Shown one piece after another: positions 1 through 10,177 of a stretch of 64,000 nt of DNA. The notes beneath the pieces were generated by a model. It was not told the origin of the DNA, searched no databases, and saw nothing but the letters and a program-made list of their open reading frames with translations. Made by a program: the position numbers and the translations under genes. Where the stretch lies: assembly GCA_037833965.1 (NCBI GenBank), contig AP031351.1, positions 9,064,501-9,128,500 of the forward strand, read 5' to 3'. How positions within the stretch are numbered: the stretch's first letter is position 1; every line of letters starts with the position of its first letter. The DNA is from Marchantia polymorpha subsp. ruderalis. Its lineage: Eukaryota; Streptophyta; Marchantiopsida; Marchantiales; Marchantiaceae.

Positions 1-1479
1 GCAGAAGTGAAAATTCAGGCGGATTGGTGGAGCAAGATGTCACAAGCCACAAAGGAGGATGAAGAGATCACTCGGGCACTACAAATTGGAAAGGCAGAGA
101 AATCTCGAGGTTTGGCGTTTTACAATCAGCGTATATGGATTCCACAAGATCACAATTTGCGCACAATGATTTTAACAGAAAGTCATGATACAGCCATTGC
201 AGGTCATGTGGGAGTGGAGAAAACCGTGGAGAGTATACAACGAGTGTACTATTGGCCCAAAATACGTGAGGATGTGGAGTCCTACGTTCGAAGTTGTGTT
301 GCTTGTCAACAAAACAAGGCAAGTAATCAAAAACCAGCGGGTTTATTACAGCCTCTTCCTATTTCCGAACAGCGGTGGGAACATGTCACCATGGATCTTG
401 TATGTGAGTTACCAAGGACTTCGTTAGGACATGATTCAGTGGTGGTTTTTGTGGACAAATTGAGCAAGATGATTCACATCAGGCCAACCACAAAAACAGT
501 AACAGCTCCACAACTAGCTCAATTGTATCTAGATGCAATTTTTGTGAATCATGGCTTAAGCAAAGTGTTAATCACGGATAGAGGTACTCACTTCACTAGT
601 TTATTTTGGAAAACTTTGTTTAGTTTTTTCAAAACAAAATTTTGTTTAGTTTTGTCAACGGCATATCACCCTCAAACTGATGGACAAACTAAGAGGGCAA
701 ATAGAACCATAGAGGATATGCTACGAGCATTCACATTAGAAGAGCAAGAAGAGTGGGACAACCTTTTGACACTTGTGGAATTTGCATATAACAATTCTGT
801 TAATGCATCCACAAAAGTGTCTCCATTTTTTCTTATGTATGGAGCTCATCCGATAACTCCTTCAAGTTTGATGAAACTTCCGAAAGGAGAGGAGTTTTCG
901 ACCAAAGTTGCAGCAGTCAATGAATTCGTGGAGCATATTCACCGAGGACTACATCAGGCCAAGGAGAAGTTGGTGATAGCTCAAAATCGGCAAAAATAGC
1001 ATGCCGATGCTCATCGTAGAGAAGTGATTTTTGAGGTTGGAGATCATGTTTGGTTATCTACAACGAATTTGTCTCTTGTAGGAACACCAAAGTTAAACCC
1101 TAGGTTCATTGGTCCATTTTTGGTTTTGAAGCGTGTTGGTGAAGTGTCATACAAGTTGGAACTTCCGTCACATATGAAAATACATCCAGTATTTCATGTG
1201 TCACGATTGCAAAAACATGTACCACGACCAAAACAATTTACCAACCAACCAGCACCACCTCCTCTTCCAACCTTGATAGCAGATCATGAGGAGTTTGAGG
1301 TAGAAAAGATACTCAAGAAACGTATTCGAGGTCATAAATATCCCAAAGTAGAGTATTTGATTCAATGGAAAGGCTATCCATCGTATGAATCAACTTGGAA
1401 ACCAGCTAAAAATTTAGCAAATGCACCTTTGATAGTTCAGGAGTTTGAACGTATGTGCAACGAGGACGTTGCATCTTAA
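1..1479 (+). pseudogene. Element 1: chromovirus (Ty3/gypsy) pol 3' part, integrase plus chromodomain, one amber stop
   Basis: This is the end of a Ty3/gypsy polyprotein, open from the window edge, so the start is missing. It encodes the integrase HHCC zinc module (about 180-320), then the integrase core: MDLV with the first Asp, ITDRGTHF with the second Asp, and the DGQT block. The third catalytic residue, normally Glu, is Lys (AAG at 691-693). A TAG at 997-999 interrupts the frame. Reading continues in the same frame at 1000 through the GDHVWLS integrase C-terminal block into a chromodomain (about 1290-1455, with YLIQWKGY and STWKP), ending at TAA 1477-1479. In this family the chromodomain tethers integration to methylated heterochromatic histone tails. 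The amber stop and the Glu-to-Lys change imply that this copy cannot make an active integrase. Confidence 0.93.
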
Positions 1480-1492
1480 AAGGAGGGAGGTT
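1477..1492 (+). other. Polypurine tract of element 1
   Basis: A purine-rich run (AAAAGGAGGGAGG) follows the pol stop codon directly and abuts the 3' LTR start at 1493. It sits where the plus-strand DNA primer of an LTR retrotransposon lies. Confidence 0.8.
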
Positions 1493-1900
1493 TGTAACCA
1501 TATTTAGTTAGTTAGAACTAAAGTAGAGGTTACTCTGAATATTGATGTAGATACTTTAGTGTGCACTAGTCATAGTTGCCACGTCAGCGATCCGCGCACT
1601 TGGTAGGTACAGAGTGGATGTGTTAGTTGACAGTGCCACGTCAGCAATCCTTGTGCTTGTAGGTAAGGATTGAGTGTGTTAGTTGGGTGCGCCACGTCAG
1701 CGATCCGTGTGCTTGTTAGGGTTATCCGCCACGTCATCCATCCACTATGAGTGGTATGGATGGTGGGGATTAGATCTTATCACCTTGTACTTGTTGATGA
1801 GAGCTATATAAGGGAGAGGAGAACCATTGTTGGTATCTCTCATCTTCAGAGTTTACGTTTCTATTTTCGAGTGAACTTCTCTCTAAACCCTAGTGTTACA
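1493..1900 (+). repeat. 3' LTR of element 1 (408 bp)
   Basis: The LTR starts TGTAAC and ends GTTACA, a perfect 6-bp terminal inverted repeat with canonical TG...CA ends. It follows the polypurine tract. A TATA box (CTATATAA, 1804-1811) lies in the last quarter, followed by a pyrimidine-rich segment. The U3 part carries four CCACGTCA motifs in diverged tandem units. Immediately after 1900, reverse transcriptase/RNase H code of element 2 begins in frame, so this element probably inserted into element 2. The 5' LTR and the left target duplication lie outside the window. Decayed copies of the same LTR occur at about 42060-42240 and 55725-56000. Confidence 0.88.
1576..1740 (+). promoter_or_regulatory. 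Four CCACGTCA boxes in the U3 of the element 1 LTR
   Basis: CCACGTCA occurs at 1579-1586, 1636-1643, 1692-1699 and 1729-1736. The first three lie in diverged units of about 57 bp that also share a GCGATCCG-like and a GTGTTAGTTG block. The ACGT core with flanking TCA is a typical plant bZIP target (G-box/ABRE/TGACG class). Enhancer-like repeats of this kind are known in the U3 of stress-activated plant retrotransposons. Regulation here is inferred from the motif only. Confidence 0.6.
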
Positions 1901-4004
1901 GCAAAAGAGAGCTTTTGTTGAGCTCAAGGCCAGGTTGGTGGCCGCTCTCATCTTGAGGAGACCTATCAGAGGTCGTCCATACCAATTGCACACTGATTGG
2001 AGTATGTTGGAACTTGGAGCGGTGTTGACGTAGTGTGATGATGAGGGCAAGGAGTTTGTGATTGCGTACGCTAGTCGTTCGAACAATGCAGCAGAGTCGC
2101 CGTATAGTTCGTACGAGGGAGAGTGTTTGGCAGCGGTGTGGTCTGTGGCACACTTCAGGTGTTACTTGTTTGGTACGCAATTTACCCTTGTTACCGATCA
2201 TCAACCGCTCAAGTGGTTGATGGAGTCTGACAAGCTCACAGGGAAGCTTGCACGGTGGGCTCTCATCTTACAGGAGTACGACTTTCAGGTGGTGCATAGG
2301 CCTGGAGTTGCAAACCTTGATGCCGACGGTTTGAGTCGGAACCCATGCACTAGCCAGGAGGATGACACTGGAGCTAGGTGGCATGGTGAGGTTGATGAGG
2401 AGATGGTGCCCGGTTGGCATGCATCGCCCTTCATGTGTTGGTTACGTGGAGCCTCTAGTAGTGAGGACCACTTGACATCTTACTCTAGTCAGAGAGTAAA
2501 TAGTCAGTCTTTGGATACTGAGGTTGAGGATGGTGGTGTGGACCAGCGTGATGTTCACGATGATGCGTTGGTGTTGGAGTTCCTACGGACCAGTATGGTG
2601 CCAGGCACAGTGGGTGCCAAGGAGCGATATCGTGTTCTCCAGTGGGCGAAGAGATACCGATTGGAGGGAGCACATGTTCTCCGAGTGTGGGAGGACGGTA
2701 AGGTACGAGTAGTACCGCATCCAACTCTGAGAGCACGCATTGTGAGGCATGCTCATGAGGAGTTGGGACATTTTGGAGTGAAGCGTACGTACAGCTTACT
2801 CCTTGGTCAGTATTGGTGGCGTGGTATGCATACGCAGGTACAGCAATTGGTATCACGTTGCATGGTTTGTGATCGAGTGAGAGCATCGTTCAATGCCCCC
2901 ACACCAGAGTTACATCCCTTACCTATCATGGGATTGGGTTACCGTTGGAGTTTGGACTTTGCTGGACCACTACCTTTGACTGCACGACATCATCGGTATG
3001 TGTTGATGATGGTGGAGCATTTCTCCAAATGGATTGAGTTGGTGGCATTACCTAACAAGGCGAGTGAAGAAGTAGCATATGCTTTTCTTGAGAGGGTGCT
3101 TAGTCACTTTGGTGCACCAGCTGAGGTGTTGACCGATCAGGGGACAGAGTTCCAGGGTGAGTTTCATGTCTTGTGTGACAAGACGCTGATTGATCACCGG
3201 ACCATGTCTCGAGATCATCCAGAGGCTGATGGCTTGGATGAGCGTGTTGTCCAGACAGTGAAGAGAGCGTTGCGCAAGTATGGCCTACAGAATGAGCATC
3301 TTGGGGACTGGAATATTCAGTTACCATGGCTGGCCATGGGATATCGATTCAGTCGTCAAGCATCCTTGGCTTCGTTTTCATCATATTTTCTATTGTACGG
3401 CCGAGACCCAGACTTGCCTGCAGCGATTCGTCGTGAGTCTAGCGAGGTGGTGAACCTTGATGATCCAGATATGTGGATGAGAGTGTGTTTTCAACGTGCA
3501 GTGCTCTTTCGGAGAGTTATGCCTGCAGCGTTCGAGAACCTTGCGATTGCTCAGCACAGGGATACGTTGCGGTATGCAACTATTCGAGGAGGAGGTTATC
3601 GACCATCGATTCGTAGGTTCAGTGTGGGAGACTACGTCTATTTACATGAGATTGCATCGACTACGTTGGATGTGACGGCAGAACGCACTATTTTGCGAAT
3701 GCGAGAGGTGTTACCTTCTGGAGTTCTCATGTTGGAGGGTCGTGATGGTGTCGTTTGGAATGATCATGTGCGCAACTGTGCGCCATGCGACCTCCCAAAC
3801 GTTGATGGTACTATGGATCCAAGCTTGGCGATTGTGCGTGCCGGCTTGAGGTGCATGTTATGTGGATCAGCTGATCAGGCGGCCCATATGTTGGTGTGTG
3901 ATAGATGTTCTAGGAGATGGCACATGTTGTGCTTGACTCCACCTATCGATGTTGTTCCTACTGGACGGTGGGTTTGTCCTCGATGTACATCAGAGGGTAG
4001 ATGA
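1901..4004 (+). pseudogene. Element 2: Ty3/gypsy pol (RT tail, RNase H, integrase) ending in a PHD finger
   Basis: The frame opens at the end of reverse transcriptase (ELKARLVAA) directly after the element 1 LTR. RNase H follows (HTDWS, YEGEC, VTDHQPL, DADGLSR: all four acidic residues present), but a TAG at 2031-2033 interrupts it. From 2034 the frame is open to TGA at 4002-4004. Downstream are the integrase zinc module (HEELGHFG and CMVC, about 2740-2880), the core with Asp in SLDFAG, Asp in LTDQGTEF and Glu in DGLDER, and a GDYVYLHE-type C-terminal block. The last 50 residues (3852-3997) form a PHD finger: CMLC, CDRC, HMLC, GRWVCPRC (C4HC3). No chromodomain is present. The 5' two thirds of the element are outside the window or displaced by element 1. 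Confidence 0.92.
3852..3997 (+). other. PHD-finger domain at the integrase C-terminus of element 2
   Basis: The zinc ligands follow the C4HC3 order: Cys-X2-Cys, Cys-X2-Cys, His-X2-Cys, Cys-X2-Cys, with the conserved Trp two residues before the last Cys pair. PHD fingers of this form bind histone H3 tails, often at Lys4. Position and family suggest that it replaces the chromodomain as a chromatin-targeting module. The binding specificity cannot be read from the sequence. Confidence 0.85.
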
Positions 4005-4148
4005 CTTGATCTTCACATGTTATGAATTGCAGATAGGCGACTAACGATGGGGCGACATAGCACCCGGCCTACTGGTTCGCGCACCCACGAAGGTGGATAG
4101 CATGTAGTTGTAGATAGGGCTACCTGGGAGTCAGAGGGACCTGACCGC

Positions 4149-4300
4149 CAGCTAGGGGGGCGAGTTGTGATATTTTTCTGTGTGGACACTCTCGTTCCTT
4201 GTGTATGTATGTGTGAGTTGTGAGTAGAGCATGTCAGCGATGTATGATGTATGGCGATACTGAGTCGCACGACAGTTGTCATGGCTCGAGACGTTGGGTC
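4149..4300 (+). repeat. Element 2 polypurine tract and left part of its 3' LTR, interrupted by element 3
   Basis: The purine run GCTAGGGGGG (4151-4160) follows a short 3' untranslated stretch after the PHD-finger ORF. An LTR-like sequence starts near 4166-4168 (TGTGATAT) and is cut at 4300 by element 3. It resumes at 12157. The first four bases after element 3 (GGTC) repeat the last four before it. The exact LTR start is uncertain by a few bases. Confidence 0.65.
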
Positions 4301-5158
4301 TGCAACCTCCGGGCTGACTCTCACTCAGGTTTACCTCTGATGGCTTTGTGGTAGCGCATCATGGTTCTAGAAGACTAAGATTCATACTCTCACTCATGTC
4401 CCAAACACCTTCTCTTACAAACTCTCATGTATCACTCCAACTCACACACAACTCTCCTCACATCACCCTCTTCACATAAATGCAAACACACGTCGATACT
4501 CCAAGATACTCAAAAACTTCACTCCTTCATTACTGAAACAAGTCCTCACACATGACTCTCCAAACTTGCTTGAGAGGTGCTACTCTACCTCTCTATTTAT
4601 ACTACTTGAGAAGTTACCATAGTAACATGTGGTAATTTCTCCTAACTTACTTTTACCTAGGTAAGTTTGACTAACCTTCTCTACGTGGCAACATGCCATT
4701 GGCCTACCTAAACCTTCTAGAAGCTTCTGGAATCCAAGGTTGAGGTGGCGACATGCCATTTGAAGCTTTTAAACTTCTACAAGCTTCCTAGCCACTAAGT
4801 CAACATTAGACTTAGTCTAGCCAATCATCTTTCATACATTTAGTCAAACCAATCAAATCCAAGCTTCTAGTCAAATATCTAATCCCTTGGAATCTAGAAC
4901 TTTTGTATAAGACAAAATAGAAGTGCTCACTCCTTGTAAAGGACAAAATAGAAGTGCTCACTCCATTCTTCTAGAACTCCGCTAATTATTCCGCCAACTA
5001 TAGACATTGTAGCTAAACTTAGTCATGACTAGATAAACTTAGTTATAACTAACTAGTTTAGTCATAACTAGCTAGTCTTAGCTATGCCTTGGCTAATCAT
5101 CCTTATTCCCTTGACCACTTCTAAGACTTAGTACATATGTGCAACACCCGGTCTTACA
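4301..5158 (-). repeat. 3' LTR of element 3 (858 bp)
   Basis: On the minus strand it starts TGTAAG and ends GTTGCA, that is TG...CA with a near-perfect inverted repeat. It matches 11299-12156 base for base by eye. It contains a 23-bp direct duplication (GACAAAATAGAAGTGCTCAC, then TCC) at about 4913-4966. A polypurine tract lies just inside the element at 5159-5172 (AGTCCGGGGGTAAA on the minus strand). Confidence 0.93.
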
Positions 5159-5181
5159 TTTACCCCCGGACTAAGATTTCA

Positions 5182-7761
5182 CTACGCCCTCGGAGTGAAA
5201 GAATCTGATCTTCGATGGAATAACTTCAACTTGTCGTGGTTGACTCGATCGAAGTGACGTCCTCCTAACTCCTTGATGTCATAAGTGAAATTTCCCCACA
5301 CCTTCTCAACTATGAAAGGTCCAAAATACTTAGGAAGAAACTTTTTCCTAGCTCTCTTGTATCTAATTGCATCAAAGAGCATCACCCAATCACCTTCCTT
5401 GAACGGCTTCAAGTTCTGGTTTCCACTTCGTTTGTCGTGATACTTCTTCTGCAAGTGTTGAGCCCGCTCCACTCGTACCATGGCTAGTGCTCGAGCTTCC
5501 TCCAACTCCATCAATTGTTGTTGGCGAGACTTGATGGCTTCTGCTCCATTTGATTTCTTCAACCTTTGCTGGATTGTTGTGAATGTTGTCAAGTCAAACT
5601 GTATGGGAAGTTTTGACTCAACTCCATACACCATCCGAAAAGGTGAGTATCCAGTAGATGTCTTCCATGTTGTGCGATACTCCCATAAGATAGCATGGAG
5701 CCTCTTGTCCCAATTGTGTTTACTCCCGTCCATGTCTGCATCCTTGGCCAACATCATACACAAAGTGTAGTTGGTCCGCTCCGCCAACCCATTAGCGTTA
5801 GGTTTGTAGGAAGTGGTCACTCGAGCCTTGATGGAAAAGTGCTCCAACATGGCTTGAATCATACTTCCCACAAATTCTCCTCCTCTATCTGATACTAACT
5901 CCAATGGACAACCAAATCGAGTAATGATTCTCTCATATAAAAATCTACCAACCTCCTTCTCATTAGTAGATTTAAGTGGTCTTGCCTCTACCCACTTCGT
6001 AAGATAATCTGTAGCTATCACAATGAACTTATTCCCTCGAGGAGTAAGATTCAAAGGACCTACAAAATCTATTCCCCACTTTTCAAAAGGACCTAACACT
6101 GGTACAGAAATCATAGGAGGGGTTTTCATGGACTTTTTAGCAAAAGCTTGACACACATCACAACTTTTGCAATATTCCACACAATCCTTAAAAATACCCT
6201 TCCAATGATAACCAGCATCAAGAATTTTGAAGGCAGTTACCTTCCCCGCAAAATGTCCTCCACATACTGCACCATCATGAAACTCCTTCATGAGTTGTAA
6301 TGCCTCTCCTCTCCCAACCGCCCTTCGTAGAAGTCCGTCAGCTCCTTGATGAAAAAGTACCTTCTCCATGATCATATATGGTTGACATCTCTTCACTAAT
6401 GCATTTTTCTCCCTTTGATGCATTCCTTGAGAAAACTCTCCTTTAGAGATGAAATCCCAAATTTCCTTGTACTCCTCCGGTACTGTTGTCACCGTGTCCA
6501 TGACTAGCAAGTCCTCATCCGGAAAGGTGTCATCTACTGACTGATCTCCTCCATCATCATATGCTCTCGACATCAAATCCGCATTAGCATGCTTCTTTCC
6601 AGGTCTATCCTCAATGGTATAATCAAACTCTGCTAGTAGTAGCTTCCATCTAGCTATCCTCCCTTCAGCATTAGGCTTGTTGAAAATGTATTTCAAAGCC
6701 TTATGATCAGTCACTATAGTGAATCTCCCACCCAACAAATAATGTCGAAACTTCTTAAGTGAGAAGATTACAGCTAACGCCTCTCTCTCTGTCACTGAGT
6801 AGTTCTTCTCCGCTTGAACCATTTGTCTACTAGCATAGGCAATTGGATGATCATGCTTTTCATCATCTAATTGACTCAAGGTGCATCCTACAGCAATATT
6901 TGATGCATCTGTGTAGAGAATGAAAGGTTTACCCCAATCCGGTTTCGCCAAAATTGGAGCCGTCACCAACGCCTTCTTGAGAACTTCGAACGCCGTCTTT
7001 GCAGCTTCATCCTTGAAAATGAGTTCGTACTCCACTCCCTTCTTCATGTAATTTGTCAAGGCATGAGCTTTGTTGGAGAAGGACAAGATGAACCGTCGAT
7101 AGTACCCCACCATACCAAGGAATTGCCTCAACTTGGTTAAAGTCGCCGGAAAAGGTAACTCCATGATCCGTGTCACCTTCTCTGGGTCCACCGCTATACC
7201 ATTCTTGGAGATGATATGCCCCAACAATAGGCCTTCCTCACATCCAAAAATGCATTTTTCTGGATTGAGTGAAGCCTTAGCTTCCTCCAGCCGTTGAAGT
7301 ATTTTGATCAAATGATCAAAATGATCCGCTTTCCTCCCGTAAACACAAAAATCATCTATGAAATCCCTTACAAACTTTCCAATGAAAGGTTCAAACACTC
7401 TATTCATGAACCTTTGAAAAGTGGCAGGAGCATTACATAGACCAAACGGCATCACTCTAAAAGCGAAGGTTCCCCATGGAGTAGTAAAAGTTGTTTTGAG
7501 TTGGTCTTCTAAGGCAATTTGGATTTGGTTATAGCCACTATAACCATCTCCAAAACTATACCACTCATGGCCAGCAACCTCCTCTAGAATCTCATCTATG
7601 AAAGGCAAGGGATAGTAGTCTTTCTTTGTGACAGCATTCAACTTTTTGTAATCTACGCACACTCGTAGCTTACCATTCTTCTTCTTCACTATCACAATTG
7701 GAGACACCCATTCAGAATTTTCTACCTCGTAGATGAAGCCAGCCTCCTTGAGCTTGTCGAT
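5182..7761 (-). CDS. Element 3 pol: reverse transcriptase, RNase H, integrase
   Basis: The frame is the same as gag and is read after the TAG at 7762-7764, giving 859 codons to the TAG at 5182-5184. It starts with the approach to RT (IDKLKEAGF, VSPIVIVKKKNG). RT follows with LRVCVDYKKLN, MPFGLCNAPATFQR and a FIDD catalytic box where YVDD is usual. RNase H has YTDAS, TEREALA, VTDHKAL and ANADLMSR. The integrase has an HHCC module (GGHFAGK ... CDVC), then Asp in GIDFVGP, Asp in VSDRGGEF and Glu in NGLAER, all intact, and a C-terminal GDWVMLFD block. No chromodomain or PHD finger follows. Apart from the leading amber codon the frame is uninterrupted. Expression would need readthrough or another route past the stop. 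Confidence 0.92.
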   Translation of the reverse strand: MDKLKEAGFIYEVENSEWVSPIVIVKKKNGKLRVCVDYKKLNAVTKKDYYPLPFIDEILEEVAGHEWYSFGDGYSGYNQIQIALEDQLKTTFTTPWGTFAFRVMPFGLCNAPATFQRFMNRVFEPFIGKFVRDFIDDFCVYGRKADHFDHLIKILQRLEEAKASLNPEKCIFGCEEGLLLGHIISKNGIAVDPEKVTRIMELPFPATLTKLRQFLGMVGYYRRFILSFSNKAHALTNYMKKGVEYELIFKDEAAKTAFEVLKKALVTAPILAKPDWGKPFILYTDASNIAVGCTLSQLDDEKHDHPIAYASRQMVQAEKNYSVTEREALAVIFSLKKFRHYLLGGRFTIVTDHKALKYIFNKPNAEGRIARWKLLLAEFDYTIEDRPGKKHANADLMSRAYDDGGDQSVDDTFPDEDLLVMDTVTTVPEEYKEIWDFISKGEFSQGMHQREKNALVKRCQPYMIMEKVLFHQGADGLLRRAVGRGEALQLMKEFHDGAVCGGHFAGKVTAFKILDAGYHWKGIFKDCVEYCKSCDVCQAFAKKSMKTPPMISVPVLGPFEKWGIDFVGPLNLTPRGNKFIVIATDYLTKWVEARPLKSTNEKEVGRFLYERIITRFGCPLELVSDRGGEFVGSMIQAMLEHFSIKARVTTSYKPNANGLAERTNYTLCMMLAKDADMDGSKHNWDKRLHAILWEYRTTWKTSTGYSPFRMVYGVESKLPIQFDLTTFTTIQQRLKKSNGAEAIKSRQQQLMELEEARALAMVRVERAQHLQKKYHDKRSGNQNLKPFKEGDWVMLFDAIRYKRARKKFLPKYFGPFIVEKVWGNFTYDIKELGGRHFDRVNHDKLKLFHRRSDSFTPRA

Positions 7762-9948
7762 CTACTCCTTCACCACAAGAGCCGTAGGTGGATTTATTCG
7801 GCGTTGCTTTTGCCGAATAGGACGAGCTTTCTCCTCCAACTCGATGCGATGAGTCTCCAACGTCACATGCTTAAGATCCTTGTAACTAAAGGCAAAAACA
7901 TGAATATATTTGCGAAATATATCCAGAAACTTTGCCTTTTCCTCCTTGGTAACCTTGGGACCAAACCTGAGAGTGGACAGTCGTCGACACACCTCCTCTT
8001 CGCTCATCTCCACTTTGTCAGGATCTTTCTTCACTCCAGGCCTAGGCAACAACTCCATGGCAGCAATGACTTGTACTTGAACATTATCATCAGAAGAGTA
8101 CTCCGATGATGTTTCTTGATCAGAAGTTGAGATGTCTGTGTCAACTTCTGAAAAGCTACCACTCTCTTCACTCTCAGATTCCCAATACTCGTCAGTTGGT
8201 CTATCTGAGTCAGTGGTGGATTCCCCTCCTCTCGTCAAAGGAACCTTAACTCGATGGTTCTTTGGGCCTATCCTCAAATAGCCCTTGTGCCATCGGTCCG
8301 TAGTCCTTACCGCCCTCAACCAAGGACGTCCCAACAGCAAGTCGTAGCTAGCTTCCTTGAGAATTTGGAAGGAAAGCAAAGTTTGCACTCCCCTCACACT
8401 AACCACAACTTTGTCTACCACCCCCAGTGGTCTTACCTTCTGTTTGTTGGCCATACCAACAATTATGCTAGAAGGTCTAGAAGGTTGCATACCCAACTTC
8501 TGCATCAACCTCTCAGACATGGCATTCACAGCCGATCCACCATCAACCAACACATCTGATACATCATGTCCATTGATCCTCACTTCGATCTTTGAAGCAT
8601 GTGTACATACCTCCGAAGCAGCCGCATCCACCACCCCAACTCCCACATTGGTCATGTGAGCCTTCCCCTTAGATTTCCGCTTCTTGGTCCTTGTGGAGAT
8701 AAGACCTCCTCTTAACTCCTTCCGAATGGCTGGATTCAAGGCAATCAGCTGACCAACTGTTATATTGGCCTTCTGATTTCCTACATCCTCCACCACGTCA
8801 TACTTAGCTTGAGAAGATGAAATGGAAAAGTCATCCATGCCCAACTTCTTCCTTGGTACTCTTGGTTGACTCACTCCACTTGACCGTGTACTTCGACTTG
8901 GCGTGTCCTCCATGAAAATCGACTCGTCCGCAAATCGGGCCCGCTTCTTCTCATGAGCAAGGATATCCACTTTCGATTTTGAGCTCTCCCCTTTCTCAAA
9001 AGTGCATTGATGAGGGAATACATCAATGGATGCTACTCCCTTATCCTTGGCTTGTTGCGTGGCCGGTGCATTGTTGTTGTGCCGAACTCCATCATGTTGT
9101 CGAGGGTTAGGACAATTCCTCTGAAAATGAGGACCTCCACAAGAAAAGCAAGAAACCGCAAAGTTTCCTGAAGGTGGATTTCCTCTTGGAGGATAATTTC
9201 CATACCCCCTAGAGCCTCCTACTACGTTCTGATTCCTCTTCTCCCACAACTGTACTACATTGATCTTGAGATCTGCTAGAGTCTCCGTGATAGATTTCAA
9301 CTCATTTTGAAAATCCACACTAGGATTCGCTATCGTGGATGAAGTAGAAGTGTTTGAAACAATAGACCTTCCTACAACCGGTGGAGCTACTTCTCTAGCC
9401 ACCAAGCTAGAATCATCATCTTCTAAGCTCTCCTCCATTCTAATAGCAATTCGAATGGCTTCAGCCTTAGAAGAGGGCTTCTCGTATCTCACCTTACTTC
9501 GAATCTCTGGTCTCAAACCTCCAACGAAGTTCTTCATGAGCATCGCCCTTATCCCCACCATTGTAGCATCCACTTCGTCTCCGCCCTTCCTCAACACCAC
9601 GTGGAATCTAGATTCCAACTTCTCGGTTCTCTCCACATAGGTCCTCACCTTCTCGTTCTCTCCTTGTTTCAAGAAGGTGACCTCACACATCAACTTTTCA
9701 TAACTTTCACTGGGAAGAAAGTTTTCGATCAGGTTCTCCGTTAATGTCTCCCACGTGTCGTCCTCCGAATGCTCCCTCTTGTACTCCTTGTACCACTTGA
9801 GAGCAGAATCCTCCAAGAAATCCGGCAAAAGCATAGCCCACTCGTCTTTCTTCCTCTCATTGTTTCCTATGCAAGCCCTCTTGAAGTCCCTAACAAAAGC
9901 TTCTACATCCTCATTCTCCCTCCCATAAAATACCGGAAGCTTCCCCAT
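7762..9948 (-). CDS. Element 3 gag-protease
   Basis: The start chosen is ATG 9946-9948 (MGKLPVFYGRE), because an in-frame TAG lies nine bases upstream. The product is 728 aa. The N-terminal 200 residues are a retrotransposon Gag domain (FVRDFKRAC, ALKWYKEY, FVGGLRPEIR). Near residue 270 is a short zinc knuckle (CFSCGGPHFQRNC, Cys-X2-Cys-X3-His-X4-Cys). An acidic, Ser-rich stretch follows the protease. The protease has the DGGSAVN active-site form seen in several plant gypsy lineages rather than DTG, then LLLGRPWL. The ORF ends at TAG in the linker leading to RT, in frame with pol. A 27-nt poly(A) run precedes the start codon. Confidence 0.9.
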   Translation of the reverse strand: MGKLPVFYGRENEDVEAFVRDFKRACIGNNERKKDEWAMLLPDFLEDSALKWYKEYKREHSEDDTWETLTENLIENFLPSESYEKLMCEVTFLKQGENEKVRTYVERTEKLESRFHVVLRKGGDEVDATMVGIRAMLMKNFVGGLRPEIRSKVRYEKPSSKAEAIRIAIRMEESLEDDDSSLVAREVAPPVVGRSIVSNTSTSSTIANPSVDFQNELKSITETLADLKINVVQLWEKRNQNVVGGSRGYGNYPPRGNPPSGNFAVSCFSCGGPHFQRNCPNPRQHDGVRHNNNAPATQQAKDKGVASIDVFPHQCTFEKGESSKSKVDILAHEKKRARFADESIFMEDTPSRSTRSSGVSQPRVPRKKLGMDDFSISSSQAKYDVVEDVGNQKANITVGQLIALNPAIRKELRGGLISTRTKKRKSKGKAHMTNVGVGVVDAAASEVCTHASKIEVRINGHDVSDVLVDGGSAVNAMSERLMQKLGMQPSRPSSIIVGMANKQKVRPLGVVDKVVVSVRGVQTLLSFQILKEASYDLLLGRPWLRAVRTTDRWHKGYLRIGPKNHRVKVPLTRGGESTTDSDRPTDEYWESESEESGSFSEVDTDISTSDQETSSEYSSDDNVQVQVIAAMELLPRPGVKKDPDKVEMSEEEVCRRLSTLRFGPKVTKEEKAKFLDIFRKYIHVFAFSYKDLKHVTLETHRIELEEKARPIRQKQRRINPPTALVVKE

Positions 9949-9958
9949 TTCCAACTAA

Positions 9959-9985
9959 TTTTTTTTTTTTTTTTTTTTTTTTTTT
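9959..9985 (-). repeat. 27-nt poly(A) leader just upstream of gag (poly(T) on the plus strand)
   Basis: A run of 27 T on the plus strand reads as poly(A) in the element's RNA and ends ten nucleotides before the gag ATG at 9948. It lies between the small zinc-knuckle ORF and gag. Confidence 0.9.
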
Positions 9986-10177
9986 CTATTGGAAATTTAT
10001 ATGGGGCTTCCTAATACAATATAAACAACACTAACTCCATCCTTGAGTAATTCATCAAAGGAAACACAAAAGGAATTGGTTGTTCCAAGATAGCCAAAGC
10101 TCTCTCCTCTCCTAGGCATACGATGAGTCTTACCCTCATCATCATCTTCTCCATCATTCGAATGATGATCTCCATCT

